This document shows, piece by piece, positions 1 through 9,156 of a stretch of DNA of 64,000 nucleotides. Source of the stretch: an uncultured Planctomycetaceae bacterium (GTDB taxonomy: Bacteria; Planctomycetota; Planctomycetia; Planctomycetales; Planctomycetaceae). The first letter of the stretch is position 1; the number at the start of each line of letters is the position of its first letter. Both the position numbers and the translations under genes were made by a program. The notes beneath the pieces are model-generated. The model did not search any database. It saw only the letters and a list, made by a program, of their open reading frames with translations, and had not been told where the DNA came from. The DNA lies in contig CALSLT010000019.1 in NCBI GenBank assembly GCA_943787265.1, forward strand, positions 62,001-126,000, given 5' to 3'.

Positions 1-553
1 GCCCGAAGCTCACGAGCAGTGGTCATCCTGGGGCAACGAAGCGGTCAAGCCAGGATCGATCGAACGCATCGGCCTGAACTTCGGAGCCCCCGGCGATCGC
101 AAAACCCGAGACGGAACGCTCTGGCTGGACTACCCGTCCATCGGCGGACCGTCCCCTCAGATCAAAGTCACCACCAAACCAGCGAATCCAACGTTCCGCT
201 ACCGGCACAGCAACTGGTTGAAGGGAGACGAAGCCTGGCCGTGGGTCGCCGCGTCGGCCGTCAACGGCCTTGAAGAACTGATCCTTCACGACCTGAAACC
301 TGGCAACTACACCGTGAAGCTTTACTTCACAGAACTCGACAGCGTTGCTCCCGGCAACCGAGTTCAGACGATCTACGTTCAAGGCAAGGCCGTGCTGACT
401 GACTTTGACATCCGCTCAAAATCAAAAGCAACGATGACTGGAATCGTGCGGCAGTTTACCGACATCACTATAGACGGCACATTAACGCTTAACCTGCGAG
501 CAAAACGGGGCAAGTCGCTGATCAGCGGTATGGAGGTCGTCAAGCAGCTTTGA
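1..553 (+). CDS. C-terminal part of a secreted malectin/PQQ-propeller-type protein (5' end outside window)
   Basis: The frame is open from base 2 to the TGA at 551-553, so this is the last ~183 residues of a gene that starts before the window. The segment reading LNFGAPGDR then GTLWLDYP followed by GGPSP resembles the linker seen at the end of planctomycete PQQ-like beta-propeller proteins. The last ~110 residues (GNYTVKLYFTE...GKAVLTDFDI...LNLRAKRGKSLISGMEV) look like a malectin-type carbohydrate-binding beta-sandwich. An internal TTG at 218 is open but there is no reason to start there. The protein is probably exported; the enzymatic or scaffold part is unseen. Family assignment is from pattern recognition only. 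Confidence 0.6.
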   Translation, partial: PEAHEQWSSWGNEAVKPGSIERIGLNFGAPGDRKTRDGTLWLDYPSIGGPSPQIKVTTKPANPTFRYRHSNWLKGDEAWPWVAASAVNGLEELILHDLKPGNYTVKLYFTELDSVAPGNRVQTIYVQGKAVLTDFDIRSKSKATMTGIVRQFTDITIDGTLTLNLRAKRGKSLISGMEVVKQL

Positions 554-602
554 CCTGTAATCTCGTTGACGGCGACAGACAATGGATGGCAACTGAGCAT
601 TC

Positions 603-788
603 TCAATCGTTTGAAGTGAGAGTCCGTATCGCGAGGCCATTGTCGCGGAAATGGGTTACTGCGATTTCGCTCCGCTGTGTCACTACGGTGTCATCGCGAT
701 TGAGGGCGATGAGTCGGTTCAGGTACCAGCTAGCTGCGGACCAGTCGCCGGTCTTCTCGGCGAAGGTCAGTGTCAAGTTTGTGATTCA
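603..788 (-). pseudogene. possible decayed TPR-like tail of the WD40 gene
   Basis: A minus-strand frame of about 60 codons is open here, bounded by a stop at 786-788 and ending with TGA at 603-605. It reads LTFAEKTGDWSAASWYLNRL then IALNRDD, which looks like a tetratricopeptide-style helical hairpin. It lies directly downstream of the WD40 fragment, in another frame and separated by stops, and has no convincing start. It may be a leftover of a longer ancestral C-terminus. The rest of 554-801 shows nothing else I can name. Confidence 0.25.
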
Positions 789-801
789 CTTCGGCGTCTT
801 T

Positions 802-2724
802 TCAACGATCCAGGTCACCACGGACGGACAGCCGAAATCGGCCCAAGTTAATACCATCCTCACGCGACGAGTGCTTGAGACGTAGCACGAGGCGGTCGTT
901 AGTCTCCGGCTTAATCGGATTCCGAAACTGGAACACTGCCGAGTGGTCCTGGCCGATTTGTCCCCACACATGCCAGATCGTATAAAGGTCGTTGTCAAGA
1001 ACATGCATAATTGGTTCACCAGTCCAATGATAACTGTCCGCTGCACTTCCAATTGCGATTGTGGTTTCGATCGAATCGGCACCGGAGTGTAAATGGGCTG
1101 TGAACTCCGAAAGTTGGAAGTTACCGGTAACATGCCGCCCAGGGCCGTTTTCGGGCAGGCTCGGATCGGCGAGCACTTCCAGCCTGATGGCTGCCACGGA
1201 CGAAGGCAACTGGTCAAGAACCAACGTGTAAACATCGGCGTCAGCATTCGTGCCCGACGCAAGAATCGAACCGTCCTTTTGTAGAGTCAGCAATGCTCCT
1301 CCAGCGGACTTCATTGTGTCCGGTTTCATGACCGTCCAGTTTGTTCCATTTCGCAGCAATTGCTCCGTCACCGCTGTGGGTCTGGGAACGCTAAACTCGG
1401 GCTCCCTCTGCCACACAGCATCCCAGACCTTCAGAGTTCCTTCGTCCGAAAGTGCAGCCAAACGCTCACCATCCCGATGCCACGCCACAGCACGTACTTC
1501 GCCGTCCAAAGTTAACGCCGTTGACGTTTCTCCAGTCGTCGTATCCCACACTCTGGCCGTCCCGTCGCCGCTGCCAGACGCAAGGCGGTTTTCTGCGGGG
1601 TGCCAGGCGACAGACAACACAGGAAACGTGTGACCACGCAATGTCTGAAACTCCATTGTCTGAAGATTCAGAATCCTGACTGAGTGGTCCATGCACCCCG
1701 CCGCAAGACGATCCCCCGGTGGATTCCAGCAAACAGCATGGACGGTCTCGGTCCCGACCGGCACGACGATGTCGGACACTGTCGCCTCATCTGCGTTCCA
1801 AATGTATACGTGACCGTAGGTCGTACCGACCGCAAGCTGGCTGCCGTCGTTGCTCCACGCTGCTGTCCGCGGTTCAAACTCCAAGTTCATTAACTTTGTC
1901 GGTGGCGATTCACTTTCGGGACTCCACTCGTAGACCACTGTCGAGCCCAATTTCGATCCGAACGGATGACCAACGATGGTCACGCTATTGTTCTCGGGAG
2001 ACCATGTCAGACAATTTATCACGAAATCACGTCCCTGCGGATCTGGATTCGCGAGTGTCCTGATGATTGAGTTTTCTGCGGCGCTCCAGATCGCAATTTG
2101 CGATTGGTCATTGAACGCTGCAAGTGTGCCATCGGGACTCCAACAGACCGCCTCGCCACGAATCGCTCTTCCCGGATCCCAGGACGAGCCGCTCCAGAAT
2201 TTCACGCCGCCGCCCGTCGATGTCGCCACCACCGGTTCCACCGGATTCCACGCGACGGAGCTTCCGCTATTGGTGCGATGGTCGGCCAGTCCTGCAGTGA
2301 ACTGCGTCACAGCGGAGCGATTCGAATCCCAGAGTTTGACGAAGCCGTCCTCGCTCGCGGATGCGATGCGAGTTCCGTCGGGGCTCCACTTGGCTTCATG
2401 AACGGCATGGCTGTGGCCACGCAGAGTATCGAGTTGCTGCCCGGCTTCCGGGTTCCATATTCGAATCGTATAATCCCAACTGGTAGAGATCAGCCTGCCG
2501 TCCGTCTGCCATGCAAGGTCGGTTACGAGCCCGTTGTGTCCCAACAGTTCCTTGTCGCGAGTTCCTGTTCTGGCATTCCAGATCTCGATCACTCCTGCAT
2601 CATTACCGGTTGCGATCAACTCGCCTGATGGGTCCCAGGTAACACTATGTATATAGCTGTCCTGTCCCGTTAGCGTCCTGGTCAAACTGCAGGGTAAACG
2701 CAAACTAAATGGGTTTGATAGCAA
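802..2724 (-). pseudogene. C-terminal WD40 half of a Ser/Thr kinase gene severed by an ISAs1-family IS
   Basis: This is the downstream part of the kinase gene that begins at 6440. Codons up to 2679 are host sequence. The open frame continues to a TTG at 2724 only because it reads into the end of the IS, overlapping the transposase stop. It holds about ten WD40 blades with recurrent endings such as VIEIWNARTG, IRIWNPEAG, VKLWDS and ARVWDTTTG. A C-terminal planctomycete domain of ~160 residues follows (LQKDGSILASGTN...AIRLEVLADPSLPENGPGR...HSSREDGINLGRFRLSV), a discoidin-like beta-sandwich also seen in DUF1549/DUF1553 proteins. Removing the IS and one target repeat fuses it in frame to the kinase half, giving ...PDVASASLT-RTLTGQDSYIHS. 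Alone it has no signal peptide and no good start, so expression would depend on IS-derived transcription or coupling to the transposase. Confidence 0.85.
2680..2689. repeat. target-site duplication, copy 1
   Basis: GGTCAAACTG directly abuts the IS end at 2690 and is repeated exactly at 3981-3990. A 10-bp perfect duplication fits the 8-10 bp targets of the ISAs1 family. Confidence 0.9.
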
Positions 2725-3980
2725 GGACTTGCATCAGGTAGTCGACGTTCCATCCGGCCATTCGTCGTCTCATGGCGATGCTTTCCTTGTCGTTCTGCTG
2801 CTTCAGGAGGCTGATCGCGAAACGTTTCAACCATGCCAGGTTGTCGGCGGCAAAGCGGTCACGGACTCGACTGTCATCCTCTCGAAACGTCACGTCCAGG
2901 CACCAGTGCAGACTGTTTTCGATTCCCCAGTGACCACGACCTGCTGCTGCGAAACGACGTACTCCCAAGCTCAGCGACGAGATAAAGAAGCGAATGTCAG
3001 TGGTTTCTTTTCCGCCTTGTAGACTCGTTCGAACGGCCACGCCAATCGTCTTCAACTCCTTCCACAGTGACGCACCAGGCAGCGTCTTTGGGACGGGCAG
3101 ATGGAAGTACTCCACCGTGTCTTCGCGACCGTGACCTTTCGTCGTTTCTACATACCGCTCAACGGTGGTTGTGGAAAAGTCGTTTTCCATTTGCTCGATC
3201 ACCCAGTCCATCGCCCCCTGATACAGCGTGCCCTGGTTTCCTTTCAGAGCCAGCAGGTAGTCTCCACCTTTGTCAACAATCTTTGCGGCAATGTTCTTCT
3301 GGCAGCCCGCCGCATCGATGGTCACGATCGCGTTGTTCAGCTCGATTTGATCAATCAGCTCGGGAATCGCCGTGATTTCGTTGGATTTCTCCTCGGTCGC
3401 CAACTGTCCCAGACTGATTCCTCGCTGCACGGACCAGGCGCTCACAAGAAACAACGGTCCGAGACTTTTTTTCCGGTCATGCGAACGCCGCAAAGCTTTA
3501 CCATCAATCGCGATCACCTCATCAGTGAGGCCACCAGCGTCCCGTTGACGCAAACTTGCAATCCATTGCTCGAAGCATGCTTGAAAGGCGGCTGGCCGCA
3601 GCGCCGCCAGCAGTCGGCCAATCGTGTCGTGAGACGGGATGCCGTGGGGAAGTTCGAGGTACTTCTTCAACCACGCCGCGTGCGCCCGCGCCCACACTCC
3701 AATCGCTTTCGGACCATCCGCGCCTGCGAGCACTCCGCACACGCTGATGACAATCAGGTCTGACAGCAGATGGTGCCGATTGATCGAGCTGCGAGGATCC
3801 TCCAGATCATCGAAATACTCCAGAATCGAAACAGCATCGTCGTGTGTTACTACCTGCATTGATGGCTCTCCATAACCGGTCGACAGTCTCGTCTCGGAAA
3901 GCACATCAGTAGTAGAATTCACGCACGAGCGCAAGTCGACCTGCCTTTTGCAGACCCCCCTGAAGTGCGCGTCGGCCCTG
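2690..3980 (-). mobile_element. ISAs1-family insertion sequence, complete, 1291 bp
   Basis: The element is bounded by imperfect terminal inverted repeats. Reading inward, the low-coordinate end is CAGGGTAAACGCAAACT and the high-coordinate end is CAGGGCCGACGCGCACT, matching at 12 of 17 positions; CAGGG ends are typical of ISAs1. It is flanked by a perfect 10-bp direct repeat and holds one intact DDE transposase gene. It sits within a WD40 blade of the kinase gene, in the same orientation. Intact ends, intact transposase and a perfect duplication argue for a recent insertion. Confidence 0.93.
2705..3859 (-). CDS. ISAs1-family DDE transposase
   Basis: This 384-residue protein catalyses cut-and-paste movement of the surrounding IS. 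The start at 3859 is preferred because GGAGAG lies ~8 nt upstream; a longer frame back to 3934 has no ribosome site. The N-terminal region (EYFDDLEDPR...HHLLSDLIVI) is the usual ISAs1 helper domain. The catalytic triad is visible: D119 in VIAIDGKALRRSHD, D182 in VTIDAAGCQKNIA and E314 in HWGIENSLHWCLDV. Length matches the family (about 370-390). There is no truncation, so the element is probably still active. The stop at 2705-2707 lies 15 bp from the IS end. Confidence 0.95.
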   Translation of the reverse strand: MQVVTHDDAVSILEYFDDLEDPRSSINRHHLLSDLIVISVCGVLAGADGPKAIGVWARAHAAWLKKYLELPHGIPSHDTIGRLLAALRPAAFQACFEQWIASLRQRDAGGLTDEVIAIDGKALRRSHDRKKSLGPLFLVSAWSVQRGISLGQLATEEKSNEITAIPELIDQIELNNAIVTIDAAGCQKNIAAKIVDKGGDYLLALKGNQGTLYQGAMDWVIEQMENDFSTTTVERYVETTKGHGREDTVEYFHLPVPKTLPGASLWKELKTIGVAVRTSLQGGKETTDIRFFISSLSLGVRRFAAAGRGHWGIENSLHWCLDVTFREDDSRVRDRFAADNLAWLKRFAISLLKQQNDKESIAMRRRMAGWNVDYLMQVLAIKPI

Positions 3981-6440
3981 GGTCAAACTGGCACTTGCAA
4001 CGTCCGGCACATTCCAGAGCTGGACATCGCCCCCAACTCCGCATGCGAGCAATTCACTTTTGGGATTGAACTGCAGATTGATTCCTTGAGCTTCCGAAAA
4101 GAATCTCGGCTCTTTCTGCATTTCAGGTTCCCAAAGTACGATTCCTTCGCGTTCGACGAGAGCAGCGAGGATTCTGTTGTCGCGACTCCATGACAACGAA
4201 GTTACCTGCCGTTTCTGTGCCGGCAGCGACGTGTTCGAGGCTTCCCCCAGCGGATCATCCCAGACAATGACCATCCCGTCATAACTGGCGCTTGCCAGTC
4301 GGTCTCCCATACGGTCCCACTGCACGGCCATCACCAAGTGATCGTGGCCCTGAAGCTGGCGGATGGTCGCACCAGTGGTGACGTCGTAGATCGTGACGGC
4401 TGCCAGCGTGCCCACCGCGACGTGGTTTCTATCGGGACTCCAGTCAACGCAAAAGCCCGGACCAGACAGCTCGATGCTCTGTAAGGCGCGGTGAGTCTGT
4501 GCAGACAGAAAACGCCACTCCCAGCCACGCAGATCAGCTCGAGCCGGCTCCGGCAACCAGTTCTCCAACTGATCACGGATGAGGCCGATCGCACCATCGG
4601 ACTCCGCCGATAACCCGGACGATGTCATTTGAGCGTAGTAAAGCTGCCGCCGATTAATCTCAGCCTGCGCTTCGGTTGCCTGCTTCTCAACCTGAACCTG
4701 CGTCAGGAGATCTTCAGCCTCCCGTTTCCGAATGGTCGCCCTGCTTGCGCTTTCATTCGCTCGTATTCGTTGCAGTTCAGCTTCCGCAGCCTTCAGGTCA
4801 GCCCGGTCTTTCTCTGTCTCGGCAGTGGCAAGTGCCAATTCCGCATGCGAACGTGCGGAGTTAATCCAGACAAATGCAATGACGACGGTCACGGCGACGG
4901 TCGCAATCAACCCGTACGAAATCTGCTGAATGCGTTTGAGTCGCCTGGCTTGCTCTTCGTCGAGCCGCCGTTTTTCGGCAACCTCTCCGAATAGTTCGAG
5001 CTGTAGTTCCTGATGAGCTGGGTCGTTAATGTCCAGCACGGACCCACATAGATCGTGTTCGCCCTTCGCCAGCGCGCTCTCGGCATAAGACAGTTTCGCG
5101 GCCGACAGTCCCGTCCGGGCGGCTTCGTTGCCAGGCCAGAGTTCGTACGCCTGCTCAAACGCAAAAACAGTTCGTGCATAGTCTTCGTAACTGTCGGAGA
5201 TACGGGCTTGCTTAAGATCTTCGGCTCCATGCTCCGCCAGCGAGATGCTTTCCAGGTGAGTAAAATATTCCTTCAGCGCGGCTTCGAAGTCACCAACCGT
5301 CTGATGCCGATCGTCCGGTGACGTTGACATGGCCTTCATCGCGATGCTCATTAGCAGGCCGGACTCTTCCGTTGGAGCGATCTCATTCTCCGCCGCTGCA
5401 CGCAGACACTCTTTCACCCTCTTCTTCGGATGCGGAGTAGTTCCTGTCAGAATCTGGAAAAGGATGGCCCCCAGCAAGTAGATGTCACTGCGGCGGTCTA
5501 CGTTCTCGACCGGACCGTTTGCCATCTCAGGAGCCATGTAACAGGGCGTCCCACCAAATCGTGCCTTCGGATACGAGTTACGTTTCGGACTGTCCGGCGC
5601 AGGAACTGCCAGTCCCCAGTCCATGACCAGAACCTCACCGAACTCACCGAGCATGATGTTCGCAGGCTTCAGGTCCCGGTGAATAATCCCACGTGCATGT
5701 GCCAATGCGATGGCATTAGCCACTCGAATCAGAATGTCGAGATTCTCGCGGACCGAATTCTCTCGAATGCGATCGGCCCACTCGACACCCTGCACCTGCT
5801 TCATGACGTAGAAGGGGGTGTCCGCATCTTCCAGACCGAGGTCGTAGACCGGCACAATGTTGGGATGATCCAGCTCGCCGGTGATCATCGCCTCGGCGAC
5901 GAATGCGTCACGTGAACTTTCACGCCGAGCCGCTCGCCCTTTCAGGACCTTAATGGCGACATCACGTTCGATCGACTTCTGTCGAGCAGCATAGACCGCG
6001 CCCATGCCGCCTTCGCCGAGCATCTTATCCCGCACATAGTCCGGGTTCTGGATCGGTGTCGCCCCCTCCTTGCTCACTTCGCGAGACTTCAGCGAAAACT
6101 CGAACGTGTCGGCTGCGGTCTGTTTGAGATCACACTTGAGTGTCAATTCAGGTGTGGTTTCGGATGTGAATGTATCCTGCCACTGCTGTTCGATCGATTG
6201 ATCGACGTCTGCGTCAATCGTTGCGTCAACGTCTTCATCGGAATCCAGAATCGCTGCAGTCGTCGCTTCAGGATCGATGCATCCAGCAACCGTCTGATCA
6301 GGATCGGTCGATTCCTGACAGAATCGCGGATCGGCCACTGTCTGATCAGAGTCCACACCATCGCCGCGGTTCTCAATGCTGTCGCCCGAAACCGTGGCTT
6401 CGGGATCGCCGTCCTCTTCTGGTATCGGTGATGGACTCAT
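3906..6440 (-). CDS. membrane Ser/Thr protein kinase with WD40 start, C-terminus truncated by the IS
   Basis: The start at 6440 (MSPSPIPEED) is chosen because GGAG lies ~8 nt upstream; an ATG at 6494 lacks one. Order of parts: an acidic N-terminal ~130 residues; a kinase domain at ~135-393 with GEGGMGAVYAA, VAIK (K164), HRDLKPAN (D256), DWG instead of DFG (D274) and GTPCYMAPE; one membrane segment (ISYGLIATVAVTVVIAFVW); an Ala/Glu-rich coiled coil; then several WD40 blades. Host sequence ends at residue 820 (LWNVPDVASASLT), followed by 24 foreign residues read from the IS. The uninterrupted gene would have encoded about 1445 residues. The kinase and membrane parts are complete, so activity is possible, but the propeller is incomplete. 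Confidence 0.9.
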   Translation of the reverse strand: MSPSPIPEEDGDPEATVSGDSIENRGDGVDSDQTVADPRFCQESTDPDQTVAGCIDPEATTAAILDSDEDVDATIDADVDQSIEQQWQDTFTSETTPELTLKCDLKQTAADTFEFSLKSREVSKEGATPIQNPDYVRDKMLGEGGMGAVYAARQKSIERDVAIKVLKGRAARRESSRDAFVAEAMITGELDHPNIVPVYDLGLEDADTPFYVMKQVQGVEWADRIRENSVRENLDILIRVANAIALAHARGIIHRDLKPANIMLGEFGEVLVMDWGLAVPAPDSPKRNSYPKARFGGTPCYMAPEMANGPVENVDRRSDIYLLGAILFQILTGTTPHPKKRVKECLRAAAENEIAPTEESGLLMSIAMKAMSTSPDDRHQTVGDFEAALKEYFTHLESISLAEHGAEDLKQARISDSYEDYARTVFAFEQAYELWPGNEAARTGLSAAKLSYAESALAKGEHDLCGSVLDINDPAHQELQLELFGEVAEKRRLDEEQARRLKRIQQISYGLIATVAVTVVIAFVWINSARSHAELALATAETEKDRADLKAAEAELQRIRANESASRATIRKREAEDLLTQVQVEKQATEAQAEINRRQLYYAQMTSSGLSAESDGAIGLIRDQLENWLPEPARADLRGWEWRFLSAQTHRALQSIELSGPGFCVDWSPDRNHVAVGTLAAVTIYDVTTGATIRQLQGHDHLVMAVQWDRMGDRLASASYDGMVIVWDDPLGEASNTSLPAQKRQVTSLSWSRDNRILAALVEREGIVLWEPEMQKEPRFFSEAQGINLQFNPKSELLACGVGGDVQLWNVPDVASASLTQGRRALQGGLQKAGRLALVREFYY
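3981..3990. repeat. target-site duplication, copy 2
   Basis: GGTCAAACTG follows the IS end at 3980 and is identical to 2680-2689. It encodes SLT of the kinase on the minus strand. Confidence 0.9.
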
Positions 6441-6573
6441 TCTGATGCTCCAGCATTTGGCTGTGATTGAACTCACTGCGTCTCTTGATCGCATGCCAAA
6501 TGCGGTACTTGATCTGAAATTTCCGATTGCTTAGGTCAGCGGCCTGCCGTGGATAGTAGTAAATCGAAATTGA

Positions 6574-8298
6574 TCACCTGTAGTCAGCGGCGGTCAGGCT
6601 GTTCAGAACGGACTGCTGCCAATCGCGAAGCTCTTTCTGCATGGCGGACGCGACTTCGGGCTGAGTGTCGACGAGGTTTGTCGTTTCGGCTGGATCGTTG
6701 CGGAGGTCGAACAGTTCGCTTTTGAGTTTGCCGCCGCGTTTACTTTGCACGACGAGTTTGTAGCGGTTGCCCAGAAGAACTCTTGAGCCGGCGAAGTCGT
6801 CGTCGACGATGGCCGGGTGGTGAAAGTTCTTGAAGTTGCGGGTGTAGATGTCGCCCATCATCTTCACGAGAGGCGTCGTTCCTTCCTGGAACTTTGCGTC
6901 GATGTATGGTTTGTTTTTGGCGTCGGGGCCTGCGGAGTACGCCCAGAAACCGATGGGACCAGGTCGCTCGGTCATTTTGCCATCGATCACTGGTGAGAGG
7001 CTGATGCCGTCGAGCGGGCGATTCGGGATTGCCGTTCCGGTCAGGGTGCAAAGTGTCGGCAGGATGTCGCTGGTGACGGAGTTCACTTTCGAGGCGGCAG
7101 GTTTGCTGATCTTTGCCGGCCATTCGATGACTCCAGGCACTCGGATGCCGCCTTCGTACATGTTGCCTTTTTGCCCTCGGTAGGGCGAGGTGACGATGCC
7201 ATCACCCGGAGTGCCGTTGTCGCCGCAGTACCACAGCAACGTGTTGTCCTTGAGGTCTTCATGCTTCAGCCAGTCGCGAAGTTGGCCGATCGAACGGTCC
7301 ATTGCGGTGATCTCAGCGTAGCGTTCCTGCAGGACGTCTCGCAGCGGTCGCTTTGTTTGGCGGCCGGTTTCGTTAGACGTCAATCTGACTTGCTTCTTCG
7401 AATACTCGGCGGGCAAGTCGTCGTACAACGCGAGATCCTTTTCCAGGCCGCTGTAGGGTTCATGAGGTGACCCGAACCAGACGACTGTAAAGAATGGCTG
7501 CTTCTTTTGCTGAGCCGTCGCCAGGAACTTGATCGTTTCAGCAATGACGATTTCGGAGCTTTCACCTTCGAACTTCTGAGGCTTGCTTCCGTTGCGAGAG
7601 AACACCGGATTCAGCTCGAAGAAATTGTCATGCGACAGCCACTCGTCAAACCCCATCGCTCCCGGATTGGTTGGCGACTCGGCTTTGACCGGACCAAGAT
7701 GCCACTTGCCAAAATGCCCACACAAGTATCCGGCCTTACTCATCAAATGGGCGATGGTGACTTCTTCCGGTCGGATCGAATAACCTGGCGAAAACGTTCC
7801 GTACCGGTTGGGATGCCGACCGGTGAGGACACTGCCGCGCGTTGGTGAGCACGATGGGTGCGCCGAGTAAAACCGATCCAGCCGCAGTCCGGCCGCCGCC
7901 ATTTCATCAAGTACCGGCGTCTTCAAGTGCGGATGCCCGTTGTAACCCGTTTCGTCCCAGCCGTGGTCATCGCCCATCAGCAGAATGATGTTGGGGCGTT
8001 CGGCACATTGAGCGGGGCTGGCGGCAGCACCCAGTAGCACGATCATGAAAAACGCAGTTAAACATCGCCGCTGTTTGCGGATGTCACCTCTCCCGCTTGC
8101 GGGAGAGGTCGGCCTCTCAGGGCCGGGTGAGGGTTTATTTTTGAAACGGTCCGAGATTCGATCGAGCAAAGATGTAACAGCCCCCTCACCCGCGGCTGAG
8201 ACCGCGACCTCTCCGCCAAAAGGGGGGAGAGGTGACAATGAAATCGACTGCCGCGTTGTCCCGTTAGGCTGGGCGCTGAAATTCTTCGATTTATTCAT
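6574..8298 (-). CDS. sulfatase (arylsulfatase type), with a repeat-derived N-terminal extension
   Basis: Formylglycine-dependent sulfatase, likely secreted and acting on sulfated polysaccharides. The metal-binding start RPNIILLMGDDHGWDETGYN and the active-site CSPTR (C150, to be converted to formylglycine) followed by GSVLTGRHP are clear. Later motifs include FGKWHLGP and GDNGTPGD. The frame starts at 8298 after AGGA, but codons 21-73 are a 156-bp palindromic repeat (8082-8237). The signal peptide (KQRR then LTAFFMIVLLGAAASPAQCA) therefore sits at ~75-99 rather than at the N-terminus. A start at the ATG at 8046 would lose the basic n-region. The gene lies 54 bp after the DUF1080 gene and is probably co-transcribed with it. 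Catalytic assignment is firm; the start is uncertain. Confidence 0.9.
   Translation of the reverse strand: MNKSKNFSAQPNGTTRQSISLSPLPPFGGEVAVSAAGEGAVTSLLDRISDRFKNKPSPGPERPTSPASGRGDIRKQRRCLTAFFMIVLLGAAASPAQCAERPNIILLMGDDHGWDETGYNGHPHLKTPVLDEMAAAGLRLDRFYSAHPSCSPTRGSVLTGRHPNRYGTFSPGYSIRPEEVTIAHLMSKAGYLCGHFGKWHLGPVKAESPTNPGAMGFDEWLSHDNFFELNPVFSRNGSKPQKFEGESSEIVIAETIKFLATAQQKKQPFFTVVWFGSPHEPYSGLEKDLALYDDLPAEYSKKQVRLTSNETGRQTKRPLRDVLQERYAEITAMDRSIGQLRDWLKHEDLKDNTLLWYCGDNGTPGDGIVTSPYRGQKGNMYEGGIRVPGVIEWPAKISKPAASKVNSVTSDILPTLCTLTGTAIPNRPLDGISLSPVIDGKMTERPGPIGFWAYSAGPDAKNKPYIDAKFQEGTTPLVKMMGDIYTRNFKNFHHPAIVDDDFAGSRVLLGNRYKLVVQSKRGGKLKSELFDLRNDPAETTNLVDTQPEVASAMQKELRDWQQSVLNSLTAADYR
8082..8237. repeat. 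156-bp palindromic element inside the 5' end of the sulfatase gene
   Basis: Perfect 13-bp terminal inverted repeats (TGTCACCTCTCCC at 8082-8094 and its complement at 8225-8237) enclose further inverted blocks such as GGGTGAGGG and CCCTCACCC. The length is a multiple of three, so it keeps the sulfatase frame open. This resembles the common CTCTCCC/GGGAGAGG intergenic repeats of many bacterial genomes. Confidence 0.8.
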
Positions 8299-8352
8299 GT
8301 CATTCCTGTCGCGATGTGTCAGGGAAGTCGATGGAGGGCTTTCGGCGAAACG

Positions 8353-9111
8353 CTACTTCTTCAGTTCTTTGACCCGAATATTTTTGAAGAGGACCTCGCC
8401 TTTGTCCCCCTTGTGGATTTGCAGGCCGAAGAAGCCTTTTGGGTAGGTTCCATCGTCGACCCAGTGAGCGGCGGGGACTCCGTTGATCCACGTTTTGACG
8501 ACGTTGCCTTTGGCGGAGATGGTCACTCGGTTCCACTCGCCTTCCTTTGCGGCTGCGCGAGCTTCTTTGTGCTCTTTCAACCAGAGCGGGTAGAAGTAGC
8601 CGCCGCAGCTTTGGCCGTAGACGCCGCCTGACCAGTGTCGGTCTTTCGAGAAACCTTCCATCTCGGCTTGCGGGCCGAAGACGGTCTCGGTGTCGTTCTT
8701 ACCGGGTTTTGTCTGGGCTCGGAACATGACGCCGGTGTTGCAGTCGACTTTCCACTTCATGTCGCAACTGAATACGAAATCTGTGAAGTCGGCGTTCTCG
8801 GTCGACAGGTAGGTGCTGTTCGAACCTGGAACGCACGTGCCGATGATCATTCCATCCTTCGCTTCGAACGTGCAGGTGCCGCCTTTCGGAGTCCAGCCTG
8901 TCAGGTCCTTGCCGTTAAACAACGAGGCGAAGCCGTCTTTGATGTTCGGTTCGGCGTCGGTGTTGAGAAGTTGATCTGCTGGATTTGGTACGTTGGCCTG
9001 TTTTTTGTAGTGCTTGATCCATTCTTCCTGCTGCGGATCATATTCTCCGGCTGAGATCAGACCGGTCAGACAGAACAAGAGAATAAGCGATTCGATGCCG
9101 AGGCGTTTCAT
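8353..9111 (-). CDS. DUF1080 (3-keto-disaccharide hydrolase-like) secreted protein
   Basis: The 252-residue protein starts with a signal peptide (MKRLGIESLILLFCLTGLIS). The DUF1080 fold begins at FASLFNGKDLTGWTPKGG and runs to the end (VKTWINGVPAAHW...GFFGLQIHKGDKGEVLFKNI). This concanavalin-like domain is common in planctomycetes and is linked to carbohydrate binding or 3-keto-glycoside hydrolysis; the substrate cannot be told here. It is the first gene of a two-gene minus-strand unit with the sulfatase, consistent with polysaccharide breakdown in the periplasm. Ribosome-site similarity is weak (GGA), but the start fits the signal peptide. Confidence 0.9.
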   Translation of the reverse strand: MKRLGIESLILLFCLTGLISAGEYDPQQEEWIKHYKKQANVPNPADQLLNTDAEPNIKDGFASLFNGKDLTGWTPKGGTCTFEAKDGMIIGTCVPGSNSTYLSTENADFTDFVFSCDMKWKVDCNTGVMFRAQTKPGKNDTETVFGPQAEMEGFSKDRHWSGGVYGQSCGGYFYPLWLKEHKEARAAAKEGEWNRVTISAKGNVVKTWINGVPAAHWVDDGTYPKGFFGLQIHKGDKGEVLFKNIRVKELKK

Positions 9112-9156
9112 GGGGATGTTCCGAAGTTGCTTGAGTTATTTCAGATGTGAAGATGT

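Noticed and set aside
2690..2724. TTG at 2724 as a genuine start for the WD40 fragment
   Set aside because: The codons before 2690 on the minus strand belong to the IS end and transposase tail; no ribosome site is visible.
6441..6494. Longer kinase N-terminus from the ATG at 6494
   Set aside because: No ribosome site precedes it, whereas GGAG is well placed before the ATG at 6440.
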